Assembly (NCBI GenBank): GCA_017992605.1
Contig: JAGOOG010000012.1
Location: 1 to 64,000, forward strand
DNA length: 64,000 nucleotides
Source: Deltaproteobacteria bacterium
GTDB taxonomy: Bacteria > Desulfobacterota > Desulfomonilia > UBA1062
Direction of reading: 5' to 3'
Each line of letters opens with the position of its first letter. Position 1 is the first letter of the stretch. A program made the translations under genes and the position numbers. Shown one piece after another: positions 57,519 through 64,000 of this stretch. A model generated the notes under the pieces. The model did not search any database and had not been told where the DNA came from. It worked only from the letters and a program-made list of their open reading frames with translations.

Positions 57519-57863
57519 CTAGTGCTTTTTCTGCGAGGTGTTTTTCTCAGACGTTTCCGACTTCTCGGCCTTGCCTGCCTTTTCAGTCTTCACATACCGG
57601 TCGTCCACCGTCCAGGTGAACTCGGAGACCTCAATCTTCTTCTTGCTCTCAACACGCTTGAGAGGCACCGGCGTGAGGGTTACCTCGTAGATCTTTCCCT
57701 GGCCGGAATAGTTTTCGAGGGCGGCCTTGAGGCTCTGGTAGACCTCGATCTTCTGTCCCCCGAACATGGCCTTCTTGATGATTGCGTAATCCTTTGCACT
57801 TGCGGTGGTTCCGACAGTCCCGATGAGAAGAGCGCCGACGAAGAGAACCAGTATCTTTCTCAT
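57519..57863 (-). CDS. Small secreted hypothetical protein
   Basis: 114 residues. AAAGGGGGAT lies upstream. Signal peptide MRKILVLFVGALLIGTVGTTASA. The mature part is short and basic: KDYAIIKKAMFGGQKIEVY, SLKAALENYSGQGKIYEVTLTPVPL, FTWTVDDRYVKTEKAGKAEK, with a Lys/Glu/Ser-rich tail ending SQKKH. Predicted periplasmic. No family recognised; it stands alone between two minus-strand groups. Confidence 0.65.
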   Translation of the reverse strand: MRKILVLFVGALLIGTVGTTASAKDYAIIKKAMFGGQKIEVYQSLKAALENYSGQGKIYEVTLTPVPLKRVESKKKIEVSEFTWTVDDRYVKTEKAGKAEKSETSEKNTSQKKH

Positions 57864-57946
57864 AGCCCATCCCCCTTTGAACCGTCTTTTTTGTCCTGCA
57901 TTTTCATGGAGATGTCAACACATAGATCGATGTCCTCGGGAGACGA

Positions 57947-59083
57947 TCATGCCTTCATGGCAGTGGCGTAGAGCTCGAAACATCTCTTCTCGATTCCTGC
58001 GAGCCGCTCGAACGCGTCGTAAAACGAGGTGCGCGATCCGACAAAGGATCCATGGCCGGAAACGATGGCTGCATGGGCTTCCCGCATGGCCTGAGGGAGC
58101 GTGTGCAGGATGCCTCTCGTGCCGGCCCCCACCTCGCCGGCAACCACGGGGATTCCCCCGACACTTCTCGTCTCGCCGAATTCCAGGGGGGCTCCTGCCA
58201 TGGACATGATCACGGAAAATCTGGGGTGTCCATGCAGGATCACACGGATGCCCGTGAGCTCGTAGATCCTCACATGGGCGCAGAGCTCGGAGGATGACGT
58301 GATCTCGCAGGTAGTTGAGCCGTCCATGGCCGTGCAGTCGATGCGGCCCTCGAGTTCATCGAGGGAGGAGCCTGTCTGAGAAATGAAGACATTATCGCCC
58401 TGTCTCAGCGAAATATTGCCGAAGAAGGAATCCACCAGCCCTGCCGCCACCATGGCCTTGCCGGCCGCATCCATCGCGCCGATGATCTCCTTCTCGCCCG
58501 AGGGCATGGCCCCGGAGAGGTGATTGGCCGTGTTCGACATGTCGATCTGCGAGAGGATCTTCCTGCAGGTGGCGAGCTCTTCGGCCGTGGGACGCGGTGT
58601 CGTCGCGGTCTGCGACCGTGCTTCGAGCATGTCGGCGAAGTACTTGACAAAGGTGGCGAAACAGATGGAGCTGAACACGATGAAGGCCTGTTCCAGAGAG
58701 ACCGACCCTGTGGACACGATGCCGATGTCCTTGACGATACAACCTTTTCTGCGGCTCAGGGCCTGTGCGATCTCCTCCGTGTCGAGGGATCGGACCACCG
58801 GGACATCATGGATGAATGTGAGGCTTTCCGAATCGGTCGGGCAAATGACGTCACCCCCCTCGCGGAGCAGTTCGGAGATGATGGTCCACCGTACGGGTTC
58901 CGGCTTTGCGATAATGAGGCTGTTGATGTTGAGGGCATCAAAGAGGGCACGGGCCTCTGCGGGGACGGTGTCCCCGCTGGAGGTGATTTCGTCATCCAGC
59001 CCGTAGAGCTGCGCATCCCCCGGTCCGGACACAAGGCCATGGACCACGAGCTTCCGGAGATACCTGTCTATCTGCCCGCGCAT
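57947..59083 (-). CDS. Class II aldolase/adducin protein with duplicated fold
   Basis: 378 residues. The C-terminal half (about 165-378) is a class II aldolase domain: AAGLVDSFFGNISLRQGDNVFISQTGSSLDEL, Glu266 in ITSSSELCAH, zinc His284 and His286 in ILHGHP, and His344 in IVSGHGSF. The N-terminal half (about 1-155) repeats the fold outline (VVHGLVSGPGDAQLYGLDDEITSSG, then GCIVKDIGIVSTGSVSLEQAF) but lacks the His ligands, so it looks like a degenerate copy. The start lies inside the end of the aldehyde:ferredoxin oxidoreductase gene (16-base overlap), suggesting that the aldehyde released by aldol cleavage is handed to that enzyme. Confidence 0.83.
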   Translation of the reverse strand: MRGQIDRYLRKLVVHGLVSGPGDAQLYGLDDEITSSGDTVPAEARALFDALNINSLIIAKPEPVRWTIISELLREGGDVICPTDSESLTFIHDVPVVRSLDTEEIAQALSRRKGCIVKDIGIVSTGSVSLEQAFIVFSSICFATFVKYFADMLEARSQTATTPRPTAEELATCRKILSQIDMSNTANHLSGAMPSGEKEIIGAMDAAGKAMVAAGLVDSFFGNISLRQGDNVFISQTGSSLDELEGRIDCTAMDGSTTCEITSSSELCAHVRIYELTGIRVILHGHPRFSVIMSMAGAPLEFGETRSVGGIPVVAGEVGAGTRGILHTLPQAMREAHAAIVSGHGSFVGSRTSFYDAFERLAGIEKRCFELYATAMKA

Positions 59084-60825
59084 GTCTTGGGACCTTTCGC
59101 GCGTTCGTCGGTCACGATGCCGTCAGGGTCACAGCCGCGAATCCGGTAGTACCTGTCCAGGGCATCTTCATAGACGGCCATGTCGATGGGGGGGGTCTCG
59201 ATGCCCGGGCCCGCAGTGCCTGGCTCCCGGTAGAAGCGCTCCGGCAGCATGTCGTCTTTCCGGGTAAATCCCCGCAGCATGTTGATGCGGCGCTCAAGGG
59301 TGTAGATGGCGTCCCCCCTGTGCAGGAGGTCCTGGGTGCTCAGGGGCAGGCCGATCACCGCGGCGAAGCCTCTCGCGTATTCCTCCAGAGATGCGGCCAG
59401 GAAGGCGAACTTGCAGGCGCCGATGGAGTCGACCACGGCCCCCAGGTCTTCGGCGAGCTTGATGATGCGGGCCTTGCCCGCAAACGAGAACCGGTCGGTG
59501 GCCACGGGCTTGCGGAGGATCTCGTGGGCGATGGGATAGGCCCGCAGATGGCACCCTCCCCTGGTGGAGGTCCCATATGCCAGTGCCATGCCGTAGGCCC
59601 CCCGCGGGTCATAGGCCGGCAACTCCAGTCCCTTGACGCTCATGGATGTCTCCGGGGCGCCCAGTTCGGCTGCCAGACGGGCTGATCCCAGCCTGAGCAG
59701 TTCAGCCTCAGCATCATCCCCCAGGATCGAGCTGACCTTGTCCGCCAGGTCGTGGCCCGTGTAGCGCACGCCTCTGATCTCCGCCATGCATGCGATGGTT
59801 GAGGCTGCGCTGATGGTGTCCATCCCGTTTTCGTTGCAGATGCGGTTGCACGCGATGATGGATTCGAGGTCGTCGTTCTCGTTGAGTGCCCCGAAGTGCG
59901 AAAGCGTCTCGTATTCGGGAATCTCGCCGTCGGACTTCTGCTTGCAGGCGATGGGGCAGCCGTGACAGGCATAGTGCCTGGGCCGGAGCCGTTCCCTGAT
60001 GACGGGGCCGGAGAAGGAACGGTACCCCTCGAAGTAGGTCCTGCGGAAATTTGCCGTCGGCATCATGCGGCGTGCAGCCATGAGGTCCACCAGGGAACTC
60101 GTGCCGTAGGCGCTGAGGCCGGAGCGGCCCATGATGACCGGCGAGGCGTCGAAGAGGCGGATGATGTCCCTGCGGGCGGTCTCCTCGGTGTCCTTGTCCA
60201 GCGACTGCCTTCGAGCGCTTCCGCTTCCTCTGACCACGAGGGCCCGGAGGTTTCTGGATGCCATGACCAGGCCGAGGCCTCCTCTGCCGGAAGCGAAGGT
60301 CGAGTCCACCATGATGGATGCATAACGGCACCCCTTCAAGGCTGCACGACCGACCGCTGCCGCAGATCCTCCCAGGGGCCTCAGTCTGTCGAAGACTGCC
60401 GAGAGGGGGAGGACCTCCGGCAGGCGGTCCTCGTTGAAGGCCACCGTACCGTCCTGTATCAGGACGGTGCAAGGCCGGGAGGCCCTGCCGGTCACGTGGA
60501 TGACGTCGATGCCGGCCTTTCTCATCTGCACGGCGAACCCCCCGCCCACGGAACAGCTGCATACGGTGTTCGTCAGGGGAGAGAAGGCCGAAATCACCAT
60601 GCGTCCCGAGGACGGTATCCGTGTGCCGGTAAGGTGACCGGCGGCATAGACGAGGGGGCTCTGGGGGTCAAGGGGGTCGAGCCGGGGCGACAAGCCGAGA
60701 AAGTACGTACCCATGCCCCTTCCCCCAAGCCAGGCGAGGGAGAGGTCCCTGTCGATCACCTCGATACGCGCATCCCTTGACCCCAGGTCGATAAAAAGGC
60801 ACGCGTGAGAGAACGGCTCCGGCAT
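59068..60825 (-). CDS. Aldehyde:ferredoxin oxidoreductase (tungsten enzyme family)
   Basis: 585 residues, normal AOR length (about 600). N-terminal domain WLGGRGMGTYFLG, GRMVISAFSPLTNTVCSCSVGGGFAVQMRKAG and ASGRGGLGLVMASRNL. The [4Fe-4S] ligands are Cys287, 290 and 294 in CHGCPIACKQ and Cys471 in IGACKFAF, as in the family. It oxidises aldehydes to acids with ferredoxin and a tungstopterin cofactor. The ATG at 60825 lacks a good Shine-Dalgarno. It shares an overlap with the class II aldolase gene and is divergent from tatA. Confidence 0.9.
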   Translation of the reverse strand: MPEPFSHACLFIDLGSRDARIEVIDRDLSLAWLGGRGMGTYFLGLSPRLDPLDPQSPLVYAAGHLTGTRIPSSGRMVISAFSPLTNTVCSCSVGGGFAVQMRKAGIDVIHVTGRASRPCTVLIQDGTVAFNEDRLPEVLPLSAVFDRLRPLGGSAAAVGRAALKGCRYASIMVDSTFASGRGGLGLVMASRNLRALVVRGSGSARRQSLDKDTEETARRDIIRLFDASPVIMGRSGLSAYGTSSLVDLMAARRMMPTANFRRTYFEGYRSFSGPVIRERLRPRHYACHGCPIACKQKSDGEIPEYETLSHFGALNENDDLESIIACNRICNENGMDTISAASTIACMAEIRGVRYTGHDLADKVSSILGDDAEAELLRLGSARLAAELGAPETSMSVKGLELPAYDPRGAYGMALAYGTSTRGGCHLRAYPIAHEILRKPVATDRFSFAGKARIIKLAEDLGAVVDSIGACKFAFLAASLEEYARGFAAVIGLPLSTQDLLHRGDAIYTLERRINMLRGFTRKDDMLPERFYREPGTAGPGIETPPIDMAVYEDALDRYYRIRGCDPDGIVTDERAKGPKTCAGR

Positions 60826-60860
60826 GAGAAGGTACTGTAATGGAATCCTTCCCCGAGCAC

Positions 60861-60880
60861 AACCGGTATGAACCGGTACC
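60861..60880. repeat. Tandem AACCGGTA repeat with 10-bp period
   Basis: AACCGGTATG (60861-60870) and AACCGGTACC (60871-60880) repeat with exactly one helical turn spacing, each with an ACCGGT palindrome. It lies between the divergent AOR and tatA genes and is a good candidate operator for a regulator binding one face of the DNA. Confidence 0.5.
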
Positions 60881-60915
60881 TATTCCCGCAGGAGTTGCCA
60901 TGTGCCCGGCGATAT

Positions 60916-60934
60916 GGTAAGGCTTAACCTTACC
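60916..60934 (+). other. 7-bp inverted repeat just upstream of tatA
   Basis: GGTAAGG (60916-60922) and CCTTACC (60928-60934) flank CTTAA, ending 6 bases before the AAGGAGG of tatA. It could be an operator or an mRNA 5' hairpin. Confidence 0.4.
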
Positions 60935-60954
60935 GAAAGAAGGAGGACTGCAAA

Positions 60955-61155
60955 ATGTTTGGCGGACTCGGGATGACAGAACTGATCGTCATACTGGTGA
61001 TCGTGCTCGTGATATTCGGAGCGGGAAAGCTCCCCGAGGTGGGAAGCGCCCTGGGCAAGGGTATCAAGAACTTCAAGTCCGCGGTGACCGACTCGGGGGA
61101 CAAGGCCACGAAGGGTGACATCGAGGACAAGAACAAGGGGGACAAGGCAGACTGA
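60955..61155 (+). CDS. tatA: Twin-arginine translocase subunit TatA
   Basis: 66 residues. AAGGAGG lies upstream of the ATG. A short periplasmic end (MFGGLGMTE), a single membrane helix ([21 protein letters not shown]), then the amphipathic helix [15 protein letters not shown] and a charged tail ([13 protein letters not shown]). The FG hinge and LPE motif are standard. It forms the folded-protein translocation pore with TatB/TatC, which are not in the window. It stands alone next to the AOR gene, although AOR itself has no Tat signal. Confidence 0.93.
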   Translation: MFGGLGMTELIVILVIVLVIFGAGKLPEVGSALGKGIKNFKSAVTDSGDKATKGDIEDKNKGDKAD

Positions 61156-61298
61156 GCACGAAACACGACTCCCCCCCGCCGCCTTCCCGGGCGGCATGCA
61201 GGTCCGTATCCTTACGCCTGAATGGAAGACTCTTCCGGAGAAGCACAGGTTGTACGGTCGACCAATGAAACAGACAACCACCAAGAAAGGAACGGAAC

Positions 61299-62933
61299 AT
61301 GCCAATCACGCAAATTCTTGAACGCAACGCCGCCCTGTACGGTGAAGAGGTCAGCCTGGTTGAAATCAATCCTGATATCAAAGAGGTCAAGGCGAGCTGG
61401 AAGGACTACGAACTCGTTGAAACCAACCCTGAAAAGAAGTACCGGCGGGAGATGACATGGCGCGAGTTCGACGACAAGGCCAACCGTTTCGCCAACTTTC
61501 TGCTCGGAAGAGGTCTTCAGAAAGGCCAGAAGGTCGCGATACTGCTCATGAACTGTCTGGAATGGCTGCCGATCTATTTCGGCATCCTGAAGACGGGAGC
61601 CCTCGCGGTGCCGCTGAATTATCGCTATACAGAAGATGAAATCACGTACTGCCTCGATCTGGCCGAATGTGAAGTGCTCATCTTCGGGCCTGAATTCACC
61701 GAGAGAATCGATGCGATCCGGGGGCGGATCCCCAACATAAAGATACGGCTGTTTCTGGGTCAGGACTGCCCCGTGTTCGCCGAAAGTTACTATGCGCTCA
61801 CTGCGTGCTGTTCCTCTGTTGCCCCGAAAATAGCGCTTTCCGACGATGATGATGCTGCCATTTATTTTTCATCCGGGACCACCGGGTTCCCCAAGGCGAT
61901 TCTCCACGGGCACCGCAGCCTCACGATATCCTGCGAGGTGGAGATGGCCCACCACAAACAGACGCGGGCGGACAATTTCCTCTGTATCCCGCCGCTCTAC
62001 CACACCGGCGCGAAGATGCACTGGTTCGGCAGTTTCCTGTCCGGCAGCAGGGCCGTCCTGCTGCGCGGCGTCAAGCCGGAATGGATAATCAAGGCGGTGT
62101 CCGAGGAGCAAGTAACGATCGTCTGGCTGCTGGTGCCATGGGCACAGGACATTCTCGATGCCGTCGAGCGCGGGGACATCAGGCTGGGGGACTATGAGCT
62201 CGACCAGTGGAGGCTCATGCACATCGGCGCGCAGCCTGTTCCGCCCAGCCTGGTCAAGCGCTGGAAACACTATTTCCCGAACCATGAATACGACACCAAT
62301 TACGGGTTGTCGGAATCCATCGGTCCCGGTTGTGTCCACCTCGGTATCGAAAACATACATAAGGTCGGCGCCATCGGAATAGCCGGATACGGCTGGGAAC
62401 TACGGATCGTGGATGAAAACGGCAGCCCGGTGATCCAGGGCGAGGTGGGCGAGCTGTGTGTCAAAGGCCCCGGCGTGATGAAATGCTATTATAACAACCC
62501 GGAAGCCACTGCCGAGATACTCAGGGACGGATGGCTGTACACGGGCGACATGGCACGGATGGACGAGGACGGCTTCGTCTATCTGGTCGACCGCAAGAAA
62601 GACGTGATCATCAGCGGCGGAGAGAACCTTTACCCGGTGCAGATCGAGGACTTCTTGCGCACGCATGATGCGATCAAGGATGTGGCGGTGATCGGCCTCC
62701 CCGACCAGCGTCTGGGGGAAATCGTCGCTGCCATCATCGAGATCAAGCCGGGCGTTTCCTGTTCCGAGGCCGAGATAGAACGGTTCTGCGCTGCGCTGCC
62801 CCGCTACAAGCGCCCGCGCAGGATCATCTTCAACAAGGTGCCGCGCAACCCCACCGGGAAGATCGAGAAGCCGCGGCTCCGCGAGAAATATTGCGGCGGA
62901 AGCCTTGTCGAGACGCAGACCGAGAGTCGCTAG
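61299..62933 (+). CDS. Acyl-CoA/carboxylic-acid--CoA ligase (AMP-forming)
   Basis: 544 residues, class I adenylate-forming enzyme. AAGGAACGG precedes the ATG. Motifs: AAIYFSSGTTGFPKAILHGHRS near residue 187, IPPLYHTGAKMHWFGSFLSGS near 228, NYGLSESIGPGCVHLG near 330, WLYTGDMARMDEDGFVYLVDRKKDVIISGGENLYPVQIE near 410-450, and the catalytic Lys in NPTGKIEKPRLREK near the C-terminus. The family includes benzoate, cyclohexene-carboxylate and medium-chain CoA ligases; the acid used here cannot be read from the sequence alone. It stands alone and has no recognisable terminator before the 480-base gap. Confidence 0.9.
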   Translation: MPITQILERNAALYGEEVSLVEINPDIKEVKASWKDYELVETNPEKKYRREMTWREFDDKANRFANFLLGRGLQKGQKVAILLMNCLEWLPIYFGILKTGALAVPLNYRYTEDEITYCLDLAECEVLIFGPEFTERIDAIRGRIPNIKIRLFLGQDCPVFAESYYALTACCSSVAPKIALSDDDDAAIYFSSGTTGFPKAILHGHRSLTISCEVEMAHHKQTRADNFLCIPPLYHTGAKMHWFGSFLSGSRAVLLRGVKPEWIIKAVSEEQVTIVWLLVPWAQDILDAVERGDIRLGDYELDQWRLMHIGAQPVPPSLVKRWKHYFPNHEYDTNYGLSESIGPGCVHLGIENIHKVGAIGIAGYGWELRIVDENGSPVIQGEVGELCVKGPGVMKCYYNNPEATAEILRDGWLYTGDMARMDEDGFVYLVDRKKDVIISGGENLYPVQIEDFLRTHDAIKDVAVIGLPDQRLGEIVAAIIEIKPGVSCSEAEIERFCAALPRYKRPRRIIFNKVPRNPTGKIEKPRLREKYCGGSLVETQTESR

Positions 62934-63413
62934 GCCGTACGCATATCTTCGAAACAGCGGCTCTCTGAGAAGGGCTCGAGCGCGATGATTCCGGCTCGAG
63001 GACTCCCAGGCAGCGTGCTCCATGTCGTGTGATGGCTGATGGCACATGATCATCATTGGTACGTGCTTGTGAGAACGAGCGGGCATTGAGGGAACCTACG
63101 GTTAGGCCCTGGCGTGGTGTATGGTGCGGCACCAAGCGACTGCGCTTCCATTCATGGGTTACGATCTAACGCCATGAACATGAATACTTCCTGATACAAG
63201 CATACCTCTCGTCAATTCCGGTCACTTCATAGGACAGCCACTGAGATTGGTCGTTCAATGAGCCTTGGTTACAATTCATGCAGGGTCATGTACAATTATG
63301 TCGATACAAGCAACAAGAACGCACTTTAACTATATAATAATATTGGATGTAAAATGCTGGCTCACATATTGCCTCCATAGGATCACTTACTTGATCCCAC
63401 TTGAGGTGATATC
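62934..63413. other. Non-coding, AT-richer gap before the surface protein gene
   Basis: 480 bases without a convincing gene. AT content rises toward the right. A perfect TATAAT (63333-63338) with a weak GCAACA at -35 (63310-63315, 17 bases) is a promoter candidate for the FN3 gene, with a leader of about 70 bases. GGCTCGAG occurs twice about 20 bases apart (62974-63000). No tRNA or riboswitch fold was recognised. Confidence 0.5.
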
Positions 63414-64000
63414 GTGAGGAAATATATATGTGCGTTTTGTCTCTCCGCAGCATTGTTGATCTTATTCCCGGCCCAAGGTACTACAGCCTCCTTGAGCATA
63501 AGCTGGAACAGGAACACTGAGAGTGATCTGGCAGGATACAAAGTATATCACGGTACTCGATCGGGAACATTCAGCACGGTTGTCGATGTACATAACGTCA
63601 CCAGGTATCAGATCCCCAATGTGCAGAGCGGGGTCACGTACTATGTGGCAGTATCCGCCTATGATAGAGCTGGCAATGAATCGACGAGGTCTCAGACACA
63701 GAGTGTGTTCGTTCCTGCCCCTACACCCCCTACATCCCCTGCAGACACCACGCCTCCTGCGGGCAGTTTAGTGATCAACGCCGGTGCTGCCAGCACATCC
63801 TCGAATTCGGTGACCCTTACCTTGAGCGCCCAAGATACCGGGGGGACCGTTACCGGCATGAGGGTCAGCAACGACGGGATAACGTATTCCAGCGAGGTAG
63901 CCTATGCCACCAGCTACAGGTGGACGCTTTCCAGCGGGTATGGCACCAAAACAGTCTATGTGCGTTTCAAGGACAATTCTGGTAACTGGATGAGCTCCCC
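63414..64000 (+). CDS. Fibronectin type III surface/secreted protein, 5' part (runs off window)
   Basis: An open frame from a GTG at 63414, preceded by GAGGTG, continues to the window edge without a stop (about 195 residues). Signal peptide: MRKYICAFCLSAALLILFPAQG. An FN3 domain follows: SLSISWNRNTESDLAGYKVYHG, YQIPNVQSGVTYYVAVSAYDRAGNES. A Pro-rich linker (PAPTPPTSPADTTPP) leads into a repeat of the type INAGAASTSSNSVTLTLSAQD, MRVSNDGITYSSEVAYATSYRW, TVYVRFKDNSGNWMSS, which is usually present in several copies in large extracellular proteins. The region is AT-richer than the rest of the window, hinting at different ancestry. Confidence 0.8.
   Translation, partial: MRKYICAFCLSAALLILFPAQGTTASLSISWNRNTESDLAGYKVYHGTRSGTFSTVVDVHNVTRYQIPNVQSGVTYYVAVSAYDRAGNESTRSQTQSVFVPAPTPPTSPADTTPPAGSLVINAGAASTSSNSVTLTLSAQDTGGTVTGMRVSNDGITYSSEVAYATSYRWTLSSGYGTKTVYVRFKDNSGNWMSS

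Noticed and set aside
61178-61195. GCCGCC/GGCGGC hairpin between tatA and the acyl-CoA ligase as terminator
   Set aside because: The stem is only 6 bp with no U-tract, and such pairings are common by chance at this base composition.
1-64000. tRNA, rRNA, CRISPR arrays, prophage or insertion sequences
   Set aside because: The intergenic gaps were read on both strands and none showed a cloverleaf, rRNA segment, regular repeat-spacer array, integrase or transposase.

Overview
The window is an almost fully coding, G+C-rich chromosomal segment of a Gram-negative anaerobe. Supporting genes are TolC, LPS-kinase-like, LpoB/YcfL lipoprotein and outer-membrane-type genes, together with aldehyde:ferredoxin oxidoreductase, the anaerobic GlpABC complex, an ADP-forming acyl-CoA synthetase subunit and DUF362. 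With several acyl-CoA dehydrogenases, acyl-CoA ligases, a DUF6178 protein and GEMM-type riboswitches, it looks most like a Desulfobacterota (deltaproteobacterial) fatty- or aromatic-acid degrader or syntroph. That placement is an inference from gene content; no rRNA or tRNA gene is visible to confirm it. No insertion sequence, integrase, phage gene or CRISPR array was found.

Layout, left to right. 1-7.2 kb: a truncated DUF6178 gene, a TetR regulator overlapping an orphan tolC, DUF1015, a LapA-like membrane protein, a small kinase-like protein and RNase R. 7.2-15.9 kb (minus strand): a complete branched-chain amino-acid-type ABC transporter (livKHMGF) with a near-consensus promoter, then a glycine-betaine-type ABC transporter (proVWX) behind a MarR regulator. 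16-18.5 kb (minus): XRE regulator, acyl-CoA dehydrogenase, EamA exporter. 18.6-26.5 kb (plus): a beta-oxidation cluster of two acyl-CoA dehydrogenases, an acyl-CoA ligase, a thiolase and a FadJ/FadB-type fusion enzyme, closed by a strong bidirectional terminator and faced by a FadR/GntR regulator. FadR-like boxes in the ligase promoter and in the regulator's own promoter suggest they form one regulon.

27.6-38.7 kb is mostly housekeeping and envelope: DUF1846, an S1-repeat protein, a methyltransferase, a DegP/HtrA protease, Dtd, thioredoxin and its reductase, a small barrel-like protein, and the COG3014-YcfL-LpoB lipoprotein trio with an ICMT-like methyltransferase. 39-43.2 kb holds a 1,075-residue zinc-ribbon/class III cyclase/AAA/TPR regulator, then a 580-base gap with two tandem GEMM-I (cyclic-dinucleotide) riboswitch aptamers leading into a small DUF6160-like secreted protein. 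This is the most distinctive regulatory feature of the window.

43.3-51.0 kb: queF-queC-queE (queuosine precursors), DUF362, an orphan ADP-forming acyl-CoA synthetase beta subunit, a dihydrouridine synthase, archaeal-type phosphoglycerate mutase and D-Ala-D-Ala ligase. 51.0-57.4 kb (minus): a small hypothetical gene, glucosyl-3-phosphoglycerate synthase, glpABC and two tandem paralogous glycine-zipper proteins. GpgS and the betaine-type transporter together point to compatible-solute use. 57.5-64 kb: a small secreted protein, an overlapping class II aldolase/aldehyde:ferredoxin oxidoreductase pair, divergent tatA, a second acyl-CoA ligase, a 480-base AT-richer gap, and the 5' end of a fibronectin-type-III surface protein that runs off the window.

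Gene starts were moved inward wherever a Shine-Dalgarno sequence or signal peptide argued for it; the reasons are given per entry. Promoters, operators and riboswitch folds were read by eye and are predictions.
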